This document shows positions 24,411 through 31,097 of a stretch of 31,097 nt of DNA, one piece after another. Where the stretch lies: the NCBI GenBank assembly GCA_039798065.1, contig JBDKGS010000016.1, positions 1-31,097 on the forward strand. Reading direction: 5' to 3'. Source of the stretch: UBA5070 sp039798065. Its GTDB lineage: Bacteria > Fibrobacterota > Fibrobacteria > UBA5070. Below the pieces are notes generated by a model. The model had not been told where the DNA came from. It was given only the letters and a program-made list of their open reading frames with translations, and did not search any database. A program made the position numbers and the translations under genes. The first letter of the stretch is position 1. Each line of letters begins with the position of its first letter.

Positions 24411-24949
24411 GTGGAGAGTCGCGCCCCGCTTTGTTCCTCGATCGCGACGGTGTGGTGAACGTCGAGAAGAACTATGTCCATCGAATCGATCAATTCGAGT
24501 TCATGGACGGAATCTTCGAGCTGTGCAACGCGTTCCAAAACGCCGGTTACGCGATCGTGGTGGTCACCAACCAGGCGGGCATCGCGCGCGGCTACTACAC
24601 CGTCCAGGATATGGAACGCCTCCATGCCTGGATGATCGAACGATTCGCCGAGCGTGGCGTGGTCATCGCCGGAGTGTACCACTGCCCGCACCATCCCGAG
24701 TTTTCGGGACCTTGCGAGTGCCGCAAGCCCAAGGCCGGAATGATCCTTCGCGCCCGCGACGAGCTTGGAATCGATTTGACGGAAAGTGTCCTGTTGGGCG
24801 ACAAGGAAAGCGACCTGGAAGCCGGACGTGCTGCCGGAATCCGTCATTTGGCGTTGCTGGTCGATGGACCGCGAGGACTGGAGCGGGTGCGCGCTGGCTC
24901 GGGGACGAATCGATCCGTAAAGAGCTGGACCGAGGGAATCCTAGGCTAG
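24407..24949 (+). CDS. gmhB: D-glycero-D-manno-heptose 1,7-bisphosphate 7-phosphatase (GmhB)
   Basis: A 180-residue HAD-family phosphatase removing the 7-phosphate so that HddC can activate the sugar. The HAD motif LFLDRDGVVNVEKNYV (9-24) has nucleophile Asp12 and Asp14. VVVTNQAGIARGYY is motif II, and CPHHPEFSGPCECRKPKAGM is the zinc-binding loop of GmhB. LLGDKESDLEAGRAAGI is the final acidic motif. The start is GTG overlapping the hddC stop as GTGA. It is the last gene of the plus-strand operon; a convergent gene ends 31 bases away. Confidence 0.95.
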   Translation: MSGESRPALFLDRDGVVNVEKNYVHRIDQFEFMDGIFELCNAFQNAGYAIVVVTNQAGIARGYYTVQDMERLHAWMIERFAERGVVIAGVYHCPHHPEFSGPCECRKPKAGMILRARDELGIDLTESVLLGDKESDLEAGRAAGIRHLALLVDGPRGLERVRAGSGTNRSVKSWTEGILG

Positions 24950-24979
24950 GGCTCCCTCGATCGAACCACGCGAACGGAA

Positions 24980-25957
24980 CTAGAAATTCGCGATCCGATA
25001 GGTTTCCAACGATTGCCGTGTTCGGATCGTCAGGAATCCAACTCCAGCCGGGACATTCGCGATGTCCAAATCTCCCGTCGAAGTGAGCATGCCTTGGGCG
25101 ATAAGCCTGCCGTCGAGGCCATTCAAGTGCCATGTTCCGGGGCCTTGGGTGCGCATGCGGATGTTGCCGTCGCGGGCCATGAGCCCCGCTGTGCGGGCGG
25201 CAAAACCACCAAGCTGCACGACGGGTGCCACGTAGCGACGCAAGGAGATGTCGTCCATGCAGATTTCCGAGGAGTCCAGTCCGAGATCGAACGAAAGCCT
25301 TGGTGCACTGGCGGAGTCCGTTGCAGTAAATTCCACGGTGAATGTTTGCTGGGCTTTGCGCGTGGTCAACCATGTGCCGTTGGCGAGGCTGTTCCACGGG
25401 GCATTTTTATTGCGCAGCGTGGCCATTACCCTATGGGTGTCGGTGGACTGGGCTTTGATACTCAATGTCAATTTTTGACCTTTGTCCAGCCGTGGAAGAT
25501 CGTACAGAAATTGGATATGGTACGACTTGAGCGAAGCGATCGAAGGGTCGATGCAGGCAGCGCCGTTTCGAACCGTGTAGAGAGTGGGATTGTTCGCATC
25601 GGTTACGCGGATCCACTTGGTATATCCGAACTCGAATCCACCATAGGGAACCAGATTGGCTGTGTCGACGAACTTCGCCGAGACCACCTTGCTTGCATTC
25701 ATCAGGAGGGAATCGGGATTTTTCGACGAGGTGATTCCGGAAGTCCATCCCAGGAAGCGGTAACCCGAGCTGGGGACGGCTTCGACCCGGACCTTGGTGT
25801 CTTTCCAGTAGTAATCGGAAACAGGCGATACCGCCACGATCCCTCCGGGCGTGGTGGGACGTTGGAGCGTGAAGAAATCCACCCCTGCCTGTGCGGAAAT
25901 GGCCGTCGCTGCGAGGGCGGCTGCAAAGTGGATGGCGATGGGGGATGTCGATTTCAT
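24980..25957 (-). CDS. Secreted carbohydrate-binding-like protein with InlB-type repeat and C-terminal sorting domain
   Basis: A 325-residue exported protein, probably non-catalytic. ATG at 25957 has AAGGAG 9 bases upstream and yields a signal peptide ending near SAQAG. Residues about 38-97 (VSPVSDYYWKDTKVRVEAVP, GYRFLGWTSG, VVSAKF) match the divergent InlB B-repeat type. Residues about 100-240 (NLVPYGGFEFGYTKWIRVTD onward, ending ICMDDISLRR) resemble a CBM4/9 carbohydrate-binding module. The last 60 residues (WHLNGLDGRLIAQGMLTSTG, VPAGVGFLTIRT) look like a T9SS-type sorting domain, as in the beta-helix protein at 11165-13747. It may bind the surface glycan or plant/microbial polysaccharide. 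Ligand unknown. Confidence 0.78.
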   Translation of the reverse strand: MKSTSPIAIHFAAALAATAISAQAGVDFFTLQRPTTPGGIVAVSPVSDYYWKDTKVRVEAVPSSGYRFLGWTSGITSSKNPDSLLMNASKVVSAKFVDTANLVPYGGFEFGYTKWIRVTDANNPTLYTVRNGAACIDPSIASLKSYHIQFLYDLPRLDKGQKLTLSIKAQSTDTHRVMATLRNKNAPWNSLANGTWLTTRKAQQTFTVEFTATDSASAPRLSFDLGLDSSEICMDDISLRRYVAPVVQLGGFAARTAGLMARDGNIRMRTQGPGTWHLNGLDGRLIAQGMLTSTGDLDIANVPAGVGFLTIRTRQSLETYRIANF

Positions 25958-26268
25958 GAGGCATGTCTCCTTGCGAGATGCGGCGGAGCTGGTGGCACCG
26001 ATAGCATTCGTCGGATGGTGGTCGGAGGTCTGAAGCCAGGTCGCGTTCTCCACAGGCATACTCGCCCCCGCAGAGATGTGATTGGGTTTTTCCCGGAGTT
26101 GTGGTCGGAATCGGTGACCACGTCGCTCCATCGTTCAGTGCGTTTTGGACGGCACTTGGTTTGATGGTCAGTCCATCAAAAACGATTATGCTATTCTCGG
26201 ATCTTGCATGTCAAGTACCGATACAAATTCCGTGCGATGGCAGAGCTGGCTGGGAATCGGGCACAAGG
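25958..26268. other. 311-base intergenic region between two minus-strand genes
   Basis: No gene is credible here; the open frames crossing it are shadows of flanking genes. It should hold the end of the 26269-27405 transcript and the promoter of the secreted protein ending at 24980. The only clear structure is the palindrome at 26160-26180. No promoter hexamers convincing enough to list were found. Confidence 0.5.
26160..26180. repeat. Perfect inverted repeat, possible terminator or operator
   Basis: TTTGATGG and CCATCAAA pair around a 5-base centre TCAGT. It lies 89 bases past the stop of the minus-strand GT4 gene and about 200 bases before the next minus-strand start. It may be a weak terminator for the first gene or an operator for the second. 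The repeat is seen; both roles are inferred. Confidence 0.45.
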
Positions 26269-27405
26269 TCAAACCTGGCCCGCATGGTTTCCTGGTGGCA
26301 GTAGGAAGGAGCGGTAAAGCTCGACACATCGGTCGAGAGAGAAATTTTCCTGGAACCAGCTGGCCTGCATGGTGCGGGTGGTTTCCCAGGTGCCCGATCG
26401 CATCGCGTGTTCCATGGAATCGGCCAGAGAAATAGGATCGTCGAGCTTGAAGAACAGACCTGTTCGGCCCTCCTGGACGAACTCTCGGAATCCGTCGAGG
26501 TCGCTCGAGATGGTTGGGACCGAATAGTGCATGGCCAATGACATCGGGCCGCTCTGGGTGATGTCGCGGTAAGGCAGCACCAGCCAGTGCGAGCGGCTGA
26601 ACAGATCCCGCACGACATCGTTGGGGACAGGCCTGATGTCGAGTTCGAATAGCTCGGAAGTGCGGATGCGCGCTTGATAGGGGCCCCAGTCGGAACACTT
26701 GCCAGCGATGGCGATTCGGAATCCGTCGACCCCTCTGCGGTGCAGCTCTTCGGCGGCATCGATCAGGACGTCTACGCCTTTTCGCGGCGCGATGAACCCG
26801 AAGAACAGGAATCGGAAAGGCGAGGACGATGGTTCGCAGGAACGGGGACCGAAGTCCGTCGGTGCGATGGGTGCGAAGAAGGTGGTCTTTCCAGGGTAGA
26901 TGGATTTGAAAATCGATTCCTGTCCTCTGGACAGAAAATGGAACCTCTTGAAGGCGTTGTATAGGAATTTCCTGTACAGCGTCTGCGGGTGGTGGAGTTT
27001 CTTGAAGTGATGATCCTGTACGTCGTGGATGGCCCACACCACTTTGCGAGGAGGAAACATCGCGCGCACCAGGATGGCAAGCCAGGGCATTCCCACGGCG
27101 TTCACATAGAGCGTGTCCGGGCGGAATCGGCGTAGGTCGGACAAAATCCGTCGCAGCTCCATGGCGCCAGCCCAGGTGCGCAGCCTGTACTGCATCCGAA
27201 CGACTTGGGTGTCCGCGCCGGCGGCGCGACCGGCGTCTTCCAGTTCCGTTTCGGGATAACCGACCTTGTCGTCTCGAGGATAGAAAACCGTCCATTTCAC
27301 ATCCGCGTCGGCGACAATTCCTGGCAAGACGGGGAGGTCGCACTGCGCGAAGCAGTTCTGGGTGAGCACGGCCACCCGAGGGCGTTTTTTCGTTCCCGGC
27401 TTCAT
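26269..27405 (-). CDS. GT4-like glycosyltransferase, paralogue of the C-terminal half of the 19744 fusion protein
   Basis: A 378-residue GT-B type glycosyltransferase. It matches the second unit of the fusion protein at 19744-22017 all along: RPRVAVLTQNCFAQCDLPVL, VFYPRDDKVGY, YVNAVGMPWLAILV, FRFLFFGFIAPRKGVDVLID, RIAIAGKCSDWGPY and LPYRDITQSGPMSLAMHYSV. The ATG at 27405 overlaps the stop of the gene before it as ATGA, which argues against a longer frame opening at 27645. It lacks the common EX7E signature in its usual form, as does its paralogue, suggesting a distinct subgroup. Donor and acceptor are unknown. Confidence 0.87.
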   Translation of the reverse strand: MKPGTKKRPRVAVLTQNCFAQCDLPVLPGIVADADVKWTVFYPRDDKVGYPETELEDAGRAAGADTQVVRMQYRLRTWAGAMELRRILSDLRRFRPDTLYVNAVGMPWLAILVRAMFPPRKVVWAIHDVQDHHFKKLHHPQTLYRKFLYNAFKRFHFLSRGQESIFKSIYPGKTTFFAPIAPTDFGPRSCEPSSSPFRFLFFGFIAPRKGVDVLIDAAEELHRRGVDGFRIAIAGKCSDWGPYQARIRTSELFELDIRPVPNDVVRDLFSRSHWLVLPYRDITQSGPMSLAMHYSVPTISSDLDGFREFVQEGRTGLFFKLDDPISLADSMEHAMRSGTWETTRTMQASWFQENFSLDRCVELYRSFLLPPGNHAGQV

Positions 27406-28538
27406 TTCTCGATCCCTTCCAGAACGGACACCACGCGGTCGACCACGATCCCTGGATCGAAGATCGCGCGGGAGCAATCTGCCAATTCCTGTCTCTCGCC
27501 GATTCGCGAAGCGAGGTCGAGCCCTGCGAGCCTCGCGAGTTCGGCCTCCAGGCCCGACGTATCGTCGGGCTGGAAGAAATCCACCAGCTTCGGCACGGGG
27601 AAGTAGTCCGGCGAAAGGTTGCCGATCCAGACGCGGCACCCGCACAACAGGGCCTCCTGGACGACGGTGGCGTAGCTGCGGAACCGGCTCAGGTCGGGAA
27701 TGACAAGAATGTCGATCTGGGAGTAAACCCGGTGCAATTCCTTGTTGGGCACCGAGGGAACGACTCGGACCGAATCGGGGATGGAAAAATCTTCGTCGTT
27801 GTGTCCAACGGCTACGAATTCGGCAAGGTGCGACATGCGCGCAGCGTATTCCAGAAAGCGGTCGAACCCTTTGGCGGCCACGAACCGGCCCACATATCCA
27901 ACTCGGGGACGTGCTCCCACTCGGGATGGATCGAACGGGAAATCGGCGGTGTCGAGCATCTTGTGATGGACGACCACGGGGTGCTCCGTGTCGAGCCCGT
28001 ATTTGTTTCGGATTCGCGTCGCGCTGGCGGGATTGTAAGTGAATACAGCTTTGACGGCGCGCATCACGGAACGCTCAAAAGGCAGGAGCCGCTTGTTCTT
28101 GGCGTCGTCGCCTGCGTCCAGGACGATCATTCCGGCGCCCGATAGTTTGCAGTACAGGCCATTCAGGAACGACCGCGGCGTGAGCGTGGTGTACACGGTG
28201 TCGATGATCCAATCCGGGCGGATGCGACGCAAAGCGACGAGGTAGGATACCGGGTTGGGCAGCAAATAGGCCACGCTCTTGTTGTGGGTCCTTCGGACAA
28301 GGCGCAGCGCCTGGTAACTGGAAATCGCGGCATTGGTGCCCTGTAGACGTTCTCTCCAAGTGCTTGAGCCTGGTTTGAAGCCGGCGTCTTCGTCGGGAAT
28401 GCTCACGTTTCCGGAATGCAGGAAATGGGTCTCGGTTCCGGGGCGCTTGGAAAGCGCTTTCCCTAACACAAAATCCTTCTCGCCCCGGTGGAGGTCCAGA
28501 AATTCGTTGGAGATCATAATGCGGCATGGGCGCTTCAC
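27402..28538 (-). CDS. GT4-family glycosyltransferase
   Basis: A 378-residue GT-B glycosyltransferase. I start it at GTG 28538, which has AAAGGA 6 bases upstream; the open frame reaches 28712, but the extra residues are basic and unlike the family. N-terminal features are RIMISNEFLDLHRGEKDF and SYQALRLVRRTHNKSVAYLL; the C-terminal domain has RVGYVGRFVAAKGFDRFLEY, FVAVGHNDEDF and RFRSYATVVQEALLCGCRV in the place of the sugar-binding motif. Its stop is coupled to the next gene by ATGA. The transcript leader has a hairpin close to the ribosome-binding site. Its substrates are unknown. Confidence 0.82.
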   Translation of the reverse strand: MKRPCRIMISNEFLDLHRGEKDFVLGKALSKRPGTETHFLHSGNVSIPDEDAGFKPGSSTWRERLQGTNAAISSYQALRLVRRTHNKSVAYLLPNPVSYLVALRRIRPDWIIDTVYTTLTPRSFLNGLYCKLSGAGMIVLDAGDDAKNKRLLPFERSVMRAVKAVFTYNPASATRIRNKYGLDTEHPVVVHHKMLDTADFPFDPSRVGARPRVGYVGRFVAAKGFDRFLEYAARMSHLAEFVAVGHNDEDFSIPDSVRVVPSVPNKELHRVYSQIDILVIPDLSRFRSYATVVQEALLCGCRVWIGNLSPDYFPVPKLVDFFQPDDTSGLEAELARLAGLDLASRIGERQELADCSRAIFDPGIVVDRVVSVLEGIEK

Positions 28539-28557
28539 AGCGTTTCCTTTCGAAGTA

Positions 28558-28577
28558 CGGGGAAGTTTAGTTCCCCG
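28558..28577 (-). promoter_or_regulatory. Leader hairpin ahead of the 28538 start
   Basis: CGGGGAA and TTCCCCG pair over 7 base pairs with a 6-base loop. The stem ends about 8 bases before the AAAGGA ribosome-binding site of the GT4 gene on the minus strand. It could tune translation or protect the 5' end. The shape is certain, the role is not. Confidence 0.4.
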
Positions 28578-28661
28578 CACTAGCGGATTGGACACGCCTT
28601 TGCTGCGTCGCAGACATGGACGCGGATCCAAACCCAATTGTGATGAGCGACTATTCTTGTA

Positions 28662-28681
28662 TCGGCCCCTATTCGGGCCGA
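28662..28681 (+). repeat. Inverted repeat in the divergent region before the acyltransferase gene
   Basis: TCGGCCC and GGGCCGA enclose a 6-base loop; a run of five T begins 5 bases after the second arm on the plus strand. It resembles a terminator, but no plus-strand gene lies upstream. It may be an operator or leader structure for the acyltransferase gene starting at 28729. Confidence 0.35.
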
Positions 28682-28728
28682 GACGCTTTTTGCGATGTGA
28701 ATTCCATTTCAACTGAGGATCGTGAGCC

Positions 28729-29736
28729 GTGTGGATCTACAACGCTCGTATCGTGGCAATCCTGATGGTCGTCTTGGGCCATTCGGTGGTGGACGATTTC
28801 GAAAAGGCTCAGCTGGGGTCGCTGAACTGGTGGGTGGATTGCGTGATCTTGGTGATGCGCCGTTGGAGCGTGCCGCTTTTTGTCATGATCTCGGGAGCGC
28901 TTCTGCTCGATCCCGCCAAGAAGGAATCGTTTGGCGACTTCTACCGCAAACGAGCGTCGCGCATCCTTGTGCCGCTGTTGTTCTGGAGCGCGGTGTACAC
29001 GATCTGGACGGCGCTGCGGGAGTCCCGTCAACCGGCGGGCTGGAGCTTTGGCCAACTGGTTGAAAACCTCCTGAACGGCGTACCGTACTACCACCTTTGG
29101 TACGTATACATGCTGTTGTTCCTCTATCTGTTCACGCCCTTTTATCGCTTGGTCGTTGCCGGAGCTACCAGAGCCCAGTTGCGCTTCCTGGTGGCGGTGG
29201 GATTTGCGATGGTCTGCACGAGCCTTGCCCACGAGCAGTTCACTCATGGAACTCCCGATCTCTTCATTGGGGGGTTCATCGCCTTCACACCCTATTTCTT
29301 CCTGGGGCATTTGCTTCATACGAGTCGGCTCCGCCCAAAATCCACCTGGCTCGTGCTCACAGGCGTCGTGGCCGTGGTGATCGGAACGGGCGGGGCCTTT
29401 GTCGTGACCAAAATGTACGGCGCCCATGTCGCGGGCTACTTCTACACGTTCCTTTCCCTCCCTGTGATCGTGCTGGCCGTCTGTGTGTTGTTTCTGGTCA
29501 GGAAGATGGAGCGCCCCTTTCTGGGAACACAATGGACGGTCCTGCTGGGGACTTCGACCTTTGGGATGTACCTGGTGCACGCCGGGGTGTTGGATGTGGT
29601 GCGTTTCGTGGGATTGCGGATCGGGATCACCAATCCCTTCGTATTGACGATCGCGCTCACCGTGCCGACCTTCGTGGTCTCGGCAGGGATTGTCCTCGCC
29701 TTTCGAAAAACCCCCTGGTTGCGCCGGACGATCTGA
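28729..29736 (+). CDS. Acyltransferase-3 family integral membrane protein
   Basis: A 335-residue inner-membrane protein with about 10 hydrophobic helices, of the acyltransferase-3 family (OafA/WecH-like), which O-acylates surface sugars, usually with acetyl groups. The first helix contains ARIVAILMVVLGHSVVDDF with the conserved His; RRWSVPLFVMISGALLLDP and the FYRKRASRILVPLLFWSAVY stretch are typical. YYHLWYVYMLLFLYLFTPF is also characteristic. The start is GTG with GAGGA 9 bases upstream; an in-frame stop lies just before it, so no earlier start is possible. The N-terminus is a few residues shorter than usual. The substrate is probably a glycan made nearby. Confidence 0.88.
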   Translation: MWIYNARIVAILMVVLGHSVVDDFEKAQLGSLNWWVDCVILVMRRWSVPLFVMISGALLLDPAKKESFGDFYRKRASRILVPLLFWSAVYTIWTALRESRQPAGWSFGQLVENLLNGVPYYHLWYVYMLLFLYLFTPFYRLVVAGATRAQLRFLVAVGFAMVCTSLAHEQFTHGTPDLFIGGFIAFTPYFFLGHLLHTSRLRPKSTWLVLTGVVAVVIGTGGAFVVTKMYGAHVAGYFYTFLSLPVIVLAVCVLFLVRKMERPFLGTQWTVLLGTSTFGMYLVHAGVLDVVRFVGLRIGITNPFVLTIALTVPTFVVSAGIVLAFRKTPWLRRTI

Positions 29737-29774
29737 TCCATTCGCTGGCGAGGATGAGCGAGCGCTGATCTGAT

Positions 29775-29801
29775 GGCTCATGACAGGTTGTGTCATTAGC
29801 T
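29775..29801 (+). terminator. Possible terminator hairpin after the acyltransferase gene
   Basis: ATGACA and TGTCAT pair around a 5-base loop, extended by four more pairs beyond one mismatch. It lies about 40 bases past the acyltransferase stop, before the lipoprotein gene. The following sequence has only a few T, so termination is uncertain. Confidence 0.3.
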
Positions 29802-29882
29802 ACTCTTTCCTCCGGTATTCGGGAATGCGTCACCCGCGCACGGCTCCGGATTCCGTCCAATTCCACGCCCGGAGGTTCTTGC

Positions 29883-30989
29883 ATGCCATCCAAGTATTTG
29901 TGCTCGTTGTTGCTGCTTTTCGCCTTTGTACTTGCCGGTTGCGATTCGCGCAGCGCCGGCCAGCTGACCAGTGCGGAGCCTTCTGAATCCCAGGGTGATG
30001 GCGCCGTGGCCAGGCTCCACTTCGATCTTGGGCCGGTGGGAGTGGTCGTAGGCCGATCGATGGCAGGACCTTCGAGGCGCATCCTGATCCGATTCCAGGA
30101 AATCTGCGAAGGTGATGCGGTCGGGCGTTCGCGCTACGATACGCTCCTTTTCTGGGGAGGACAGGAATTGTCGGAAGAATACCGGTTCGAAGCCGGTACC
30201 CGGTGGAAAGTGTACGCGAGGGTCGACGAAAATTACCGGATCATCTACAGCGGAGAGGCCGAATTCTCTGTCGAACCGCACCGGACGATCGACGTGCAGC
30301 TGGACATGCATGCGATGTATTCGGTGGGTCGGTTCCGGGTGCCCGTCATCGACAGTATGACAAAAATTGTCTTGACGATCGACGGCATGATCAAGATCGA
30401 TTACGATATCCCCAAGCAGACCCGAGTCGGGGAGGTTCTGGAGTTCGATGTCGACCTGATCCCCGCATCCCCGACAGGGAAAATCAGCACTTTCGACATC
30501 ATCGTGGCGGGTGAAATGTGGGGGCGGTTTGTCACGCTCTACAGGATGACCGATACGATCCGGCTCGTGTCGGGGCAGTCGATGTCGCTTCCATTGGGAT
30601 TGAGTTGGGTTGGGCCAACCTCGCCTCCGGCAAGTGGAGCGAACCTGCTGCTGTCGTTTGAAACCCCAGTCGTCGTGGATGCGGAACTGTATTACAACGA
30701 CACGACCGGTGCTCGGGTGGGTACTTCGAACTTCATAGATTCTCGTACCGGGGAGGTCTACCCGTACAAACGCATCGGGAGCCAAACCTGGATGTTGAGA
30801 AACATCGGGAAAGAGTGCTTCGATGTGCCGGATAGTGTCTTTGGTTCCACAGACGACTGCAAATACGGCACGCTGTTCACAGATACTTCTGCCGTGATCA
30901 ACACCAGGATGTTGGACTTCGCTCCCATCCCGGCTAGAGACTTCCGCCAAACCTGTCCGGCAGGCTGGCACTGGCCTGTCCCCCTCTGA
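29883..30989 (+). pseudogene. FISUMP-domain lipoprotein, truncated by an IS3-family insertion
   Basis: The gene starts at ATG 29883 with GGAGG 7 bases upstream. A lipoprotein signal peptide ends in LAGC (Cys20), so the product is membrane-anchored. Residues about 25-280 are beta-rich without a family I recognise. The FISUMP domain begins near residue 285 (GEVYPYKRIGSQTWMLRNIG) and continues to TCPAGWHWP, where the family normally goes on for about another 80-100 residues. Instead the frame enters IS DNA and stops at 30987-30989. The frame is intact up to the junction, suggesting a recent insertion. The FISUMP domain is known from Fibrobacter proteins; its role is unknown. The truncated protein may still be made. 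Confidence 0.82.
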
Positions 30990-31097
30990 CCGGACAAGTT
31001 AAGCAACCATTTTGAGTTCAAATTCGGCGGGGCTGCATCCGCCGAGTTTGGTGTGTCTTCGTTCCGGGTTGTACCAGTTTTCGATCCAATCGATCAT
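30977..31097. mobile_element. End of an IS3-family insertion sequence, continuing past the right edge
   Basis: A transposase C-terminus on the minus strand ends about 10-20 bases from the point where the FISUMP reading frame breaks. The element end is probably a TG at 30977 or 30987; the other end, its inverted repeat and the target duplication are outside the window, so the exact boundary is uncertain. Confidence 0.75.
30999..31097 (-). CDS. IS3-family transposase OrfB, C-terminal fragment
   Basis: The final 33 codons (32 residues and a TAA stop) are in the window. They read IENWYNPERRHTKLGG followed by CSPAEFELKMVA, the ending typical of IS3-family OrfB DDE integrases (WYN-x-x-RRH-x-x-LG-x-x-SP-x-EFE). 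The catalytic DDE triad lies to the right, outside the window. The methionine at the edge is internal, not a start. Confidence 0.88.
   Translation of the reverse strand: MIDWIENWYNPERRHTKLGGCSPAEFELKMVA

Noticed and set aside
25013..26164. A 383-residue plus-strand open frame
   Set aside because: It lies opposite the secreted protein, which has a signal peptide, a ribosome-binding site and recognisable domains.
27406..27645. Longer N-terminus for the GT4 paralogue
   Set aside because: The extension is inside the upstream gene in another frame and is Arg-rich; the ATGA overlap at 27402-27405 is a better start.

Overview
The window looks like part of a genome from the phylum Fibrobacterota (Fibrobacter-like, Gram-negative). 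The strongest sign is a lipoprotein near the right end that carries the start of a FISUMP domain (Fibrobacter succinogenes major paralogous domain). Two secreted proteins also end in C-terminal segments that resemble type IX secretion (T9SS) sorting domains, and the export genes are of the outer-membrane Wza type. Almost everything here builds, exports or decorates a surface polysaccharide. I see no tRNA, rRNA or CRISPR array.

Region 1 (1-11076, minus strand) reads right to left as wza (outer-membrane export lipoprotein), wzb (low-molecular-weight tyrosine phosphatase), wzc (tyrosine autokinase and chain-length regulator), a Wzx-type flippase, a pyruvyl-transferase family protein, a GT2 glycosyltransferase, a GT-D-like protein, a GT4 glycosyltransferase, a hexapeptide acyltransferase and a DUF6625-like glycosyltransferase that runs off the left edge. 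Most neighbours overlap by 1-26 bases, so this is one tightly coupled operon. I see no Wzy polymerase or initiating sugar-phosphate transferase; they may lie further left.

Region 2 (11112-14134) holds a long hairpin, a large secreted beta-helix protein on the minus strand with a T9SS-like tail, and a divergent promoter region.

Region 3 (14135-24949, plus strand) encodes an RfbH/E1-type iron-sulfur sugar 3-dehydratase, two GT4 glycosyltransferases, a radical SAM/SPASM protein, an unrecognised 133-residue protein and a two-domain GT4 fusion. It ends in the full four-enzyme set for GDP-D-glycero-alpha-D-manno-heptose (hddA, gmhA, hddC, gmhB). The likely product is a heptose-containing glycan, perhaps with a 3-deoxy or 3,6-dideoxy sugar.

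Region 4 (24980-31097) has a secreted carbohydrate-binding-like protein, two coupled GT4 genes (one a paralogue of the second half of the fusion protein), an acyltransferase-3 membrane protein, and the FISUMP lipoprotein. The lipoprotein is cut short by an IS3-family element that continues past the right edge.

Base composition is not even: a line sampled in region 1 (near 5,000) is about 53% G+C, and one in the heptose part of region 3 (near 20,350) about 65%. This fits a mosaic locus but rests on only two hand-counted 60-base lines. Several genes start with GTG or TTG; the choices rest on ribosome-binding sites and stop/start overlaps.
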